A stretch of 62,082 nucleotides of DNA from Parvularia atlantis. Lineage: Eukaryota > Opisthokonta > Rotosphaerida. The notes beneath the pieces are model-generated. The model did not search any database. It was given only the letters and a program-made list of their open reading frames with translations, and was not told the origin of the DNA. Made by a program: the position numbers and the translations under genes. Every line of letters begins with the position of its first letter. Positions within the stretch are counted from its first letter, which is position 1. This document shows positions 60,701-62,082 of the stretch, piece after piece. The DNA lies in NCBI GenBank assembly GCA_943704415.1, contig CALSCO010001421.1:1-62082 (forward strand). Reading direction: 5' to 3'.

Positions 60701-61840
60701 CCCGTGCCGGTGCAGGACTTTGTCGACTGGCTGTGCACGCCGACGCGGCGCCTGTCGCTCAACCTGGACGTGCGCGGGACGAACGTGCAGCTGATGTTGT
60801 TCAAGTTCTCGCTGATGGACCCGGACGGCGTGGTGGTGACGATGGAGTCGTTTGCGCTCGAGCTGCGCATCGACCCGACGTCGGCGCAGGCCATGCGCGA
60901 GGCCGCGGCGAGGCAGCCGCCGGCGAAGGACGATGAGGACGGGGGGGACGACGAGTCGATCGACAACGAGACCCTGCTGGCCGCGGCCGACGCGCTCGAG
61001 GACGAAGTCACGAGGGCCGGCGAGGCGCCCGAGGCCGCGACGGGGCACCGCGAACTTACGCTGACGATCGGGTCGACGTCGGTGCAAAAGGCCTCGTTCG
61101 CCAAGTCGGGCACGGCGGCGGCGGCGGCGGCGGCGGCGGTGACCAACCTGCAGCGGCGCAGCGCAGGCGCGGTACGGCTCATCACGGTGGAAGACTTGGC
61201 GGTGGTGACGCGCGCGCGGCCGATCTTTGCCATGCCGCCGTCGATCGTCAACATGGAGACATGGCAGACGCGCCGCTCGGCCGCGGTCGTGTACACGTTC
61301 CTGACCGAGTTTGACGGCACGGTCGACATCTCGCTCAACGTGGCGCAGTACCAGTGCGTGCGCTGCGTGTCTCTGCGCGGCGCGACAACTAACCGCGCCA
61401 CGCCCATGCGACATAGGTTTCTGCAGGACCTCGCCACACTGTACGTGGCGCAGATCGCCAAGGCGCAGCACCTCGGTGTGATGCCGATCGAGGCGCCCAC
61501 CCCGGCGACGGCCGCACCGCGCGCGGACGAGCCAGCGGCGACAGCACCCGGGCCGCCCGCGGCAGGCACGGCGCTGACGTTTGTGCCGCTGCTTCCGATG
61601 CAGGTGCACCCTATTGTGCACGGTCGTGCACGTACTAAGGCGCCGGCGCGCATGCAGCTCGAGCCACAGCTGGCGGCGCTGGGCGAGGCGACGCCGCCGC
61701 TGGACAAGGTGCTGTCGTGGCTGGGCGTGCGCCGCGAGACGATCCCGGCGTCGGTGCACACGGGCGTGGCGCTACCGCTGCAGGACCTCACGCAGGCGCT
61801 GGCCAGCGCCGCGCTGCGCCTCGCGCACCAGCCGTTGTAA
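46775..61840 (+). CDS. BLTP1: Giant bridge-like lipid transfer protein, BLTP1/Csf1/Tweek family
   Basis: Roughly 4,800 residues, a quarter of the window, in long exons (49.6-51.2, 52.5-57.5 and 58.4-61.8 kb nearly uninterrupted). A membrane anchor (TVVFILYLAVFVLIVTFLVF) precedes the chorein-like start typical of Csf1/KIAA1109: TYVEFTAVKLSILGGRVLFR then RLRYVTKDYSVRIEGGYITF and RYWLY. The rest is a repeating beta-groove predicted to carry lipids between ER and other membranes. Landmarks include QVTVRFEDGVTALLCANEGN and VRMGPVCLLYCS. Disordered loops hold Asp runs, Ser/Ala linkers, a His-rich stretch near 60,390 and a very acidic segment near 59,400-59,580. ATG 46775 is given; ATG 46904 (MACARWAPVALVLALAA, signal-like) is equally plausible. 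About nine introns. Confidence 0.87.
54700..54729 (+). repeat. Poly-Asp codon run in BLTP1
   Basis: Ten GAC codons in a row, following two His. It lies in a predicted disordered loop. Confidence 0.9.
60389..60434 (+). repeat. His/Asn codon repeat in BLTP1
   Basis: CAC/AAC triplets encode three His, two Asn, His, Asn and nine His. Possible metal-binding or simply slippage-derived loop. Confidence 0.9.
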
Positions 61841-61847
61841 GTTAGCT

Positions 61848-61852
61848 TGTAC
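61848..61852. terminator. Candidate polyadenylation element TGTAC
   Basis: TTGTACGTACG eight bases after the BLTP1 stop. The GTAC core is palindromic, so the neighbouring minus-strand gene could also use it. Confidence 0.4.
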
Positions 61853-61933
61853 GTACGTTCGAGCAAGTGGGAGAGCGGGCAAAGCGGCCTGTGCAGGGAG
61901 TGGGAGACGGCGACGAGCGTGCGGTCCGTCAGA

Positions 61934-62082
61934 TCATGATCTCGCGTAGCAGGGCCTCGTCCGGGTTGAGCCGCGCAAACTCGTGCTGGTCCCAGACATC
62001 GTTGGGCATGAGGCGCTGGCACATTTTGTCGATGGCGATGACAGACAGGCACGTCTGGCGCGGTGGCGAGGTCGATGCGCGC
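61934..62082 (-). CDS. C-terminal end of an unidentified gene (runs off the right edge)
   Basis: The minus-strand frame ends TGA at 61934 and reads TCLSVIAIDKMCQRLMPNDV, WDQHEFARLNPDEALLREIM, I. It is compatible with a last exon whose acceptor (CGCGCCAG) lies near 62,066, although the frame is open to the edge. The peptide is amphipathic and looks like a genuine folded C-terminus, but the family is not recognised. It is convergent with BLTP1 (93 bp between stops). Confidence 0.55.
   Translation of the reverse strand, partial: AHRPRHRARRACLSSPSTKCASASCPTMSGTSTSLRGSTRTRPCYARS

Noticed and set aside
58613-62052. Minus-strand open frames of over 1,000 codons
   Set aside because: They are the antisense of BLTP1 exons. 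In GC-rich coding DNA the reverse frames seldom meet stops. Their composition (Arg/His/Val or Ser/Thr/Cys runs) is mirror-biased and no domain is visible.

Overview
The window is nuclear DNA of a gene-dense, very GC-rich unicellular eukaryote. It holds 24 complete protein-coding genes and the ends of two more, with no recognisable tRNA, rRNA, transposon, viral fossil or CRISPR array. Most introns are 41-90 bp. They begin GTGCGY, carry a CTGAC/CTCAC branch-like motif 10-35 bases before the 3' end, and finish CGCAG. The gene set (p38-type MAPK, Cdc25, Cdc7/E2F-type control, RasGEF, O-mannosyltransferase, SARM1-like protein, BLTP1/Csf1) suggests an Amorphea lineage (early opisthokont, apusomonad- or amoeba-like protist). 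Arginine-biosynthetic ArgJ argues against an animal. The lineage is an inference; I cannot name the species.

Layout. 1-9.2 kb: N-terminus of an unknown gene, histone H2A.Z, a C3Hc3H zinc-finger protein (INO80D/KANSL2-like), a p38-like MAPK, ribosomal protein eS4, tRNA methyltransferase Trm10 and an unknown P-loop protein. 9.2-19.1 kb: ABC transporter Atm1, a Gfo/Idh/MocA-like protein and RNA polymerase III subunit RPC5 in tandem on the minus strand, then a mitochondrial Lon-N-domain protein and an SDR16C dehydrogenase. 19.1-30.9 kb: an SPX-aspartoacylase fusion, an ARM-SAM-TIR (SARM1-like) protein, ArgJ, ubiquitin-conjugating enzyme Ubc7 and a protein O-mannosyltransferase. 31-46.7 kb: a large RasGEF, Cdc7 kinase, a 113-residue unknown, a PANK4-type kinase-phosphatase, Cdc25, a hexose-6-phosphate epimerase and a DUF1764 protein. 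46.8-61.8 kb: one giant BLTP1/Csf1 bridge-like lipid-transfer gene. At the right edge is the C-terminus of another unknown gene.

Packing is extreme. Seven head-to-head pairs have start codons only 31-65 bp apart. Several same-strand neighbours have 23-49 bp between stop and start, and convergent stops can be 35-48 bp apart. Regulatory and RNA-end signals must therefore sit in tiny spacers or inside neighbouring genes. Two signals stand out: E2F-like TTTGGCGC sites upstream of H2A.Z, Cdc7 and Cdc25, and TGTAC just after many stop codons (a candidate polyadenylation element). The genes form no single pathway. There are thematic neighbours: chromatin (H2A.Z and an INO80D/KANSL2-like protein), cell cycle (Cdc7, Cdc25) and ER quality control/glycosylation (Ubc7, O-mannosyltransferase).

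Exon structures were derived by hand from reading frames and splice motifs. For H2A.Z, the zinc-finger gene, the MAPK, eS4, Trm10 and the P-loop gene the summed exons close in frame. For the others the ends are reliable but some internal junctions are approximate.
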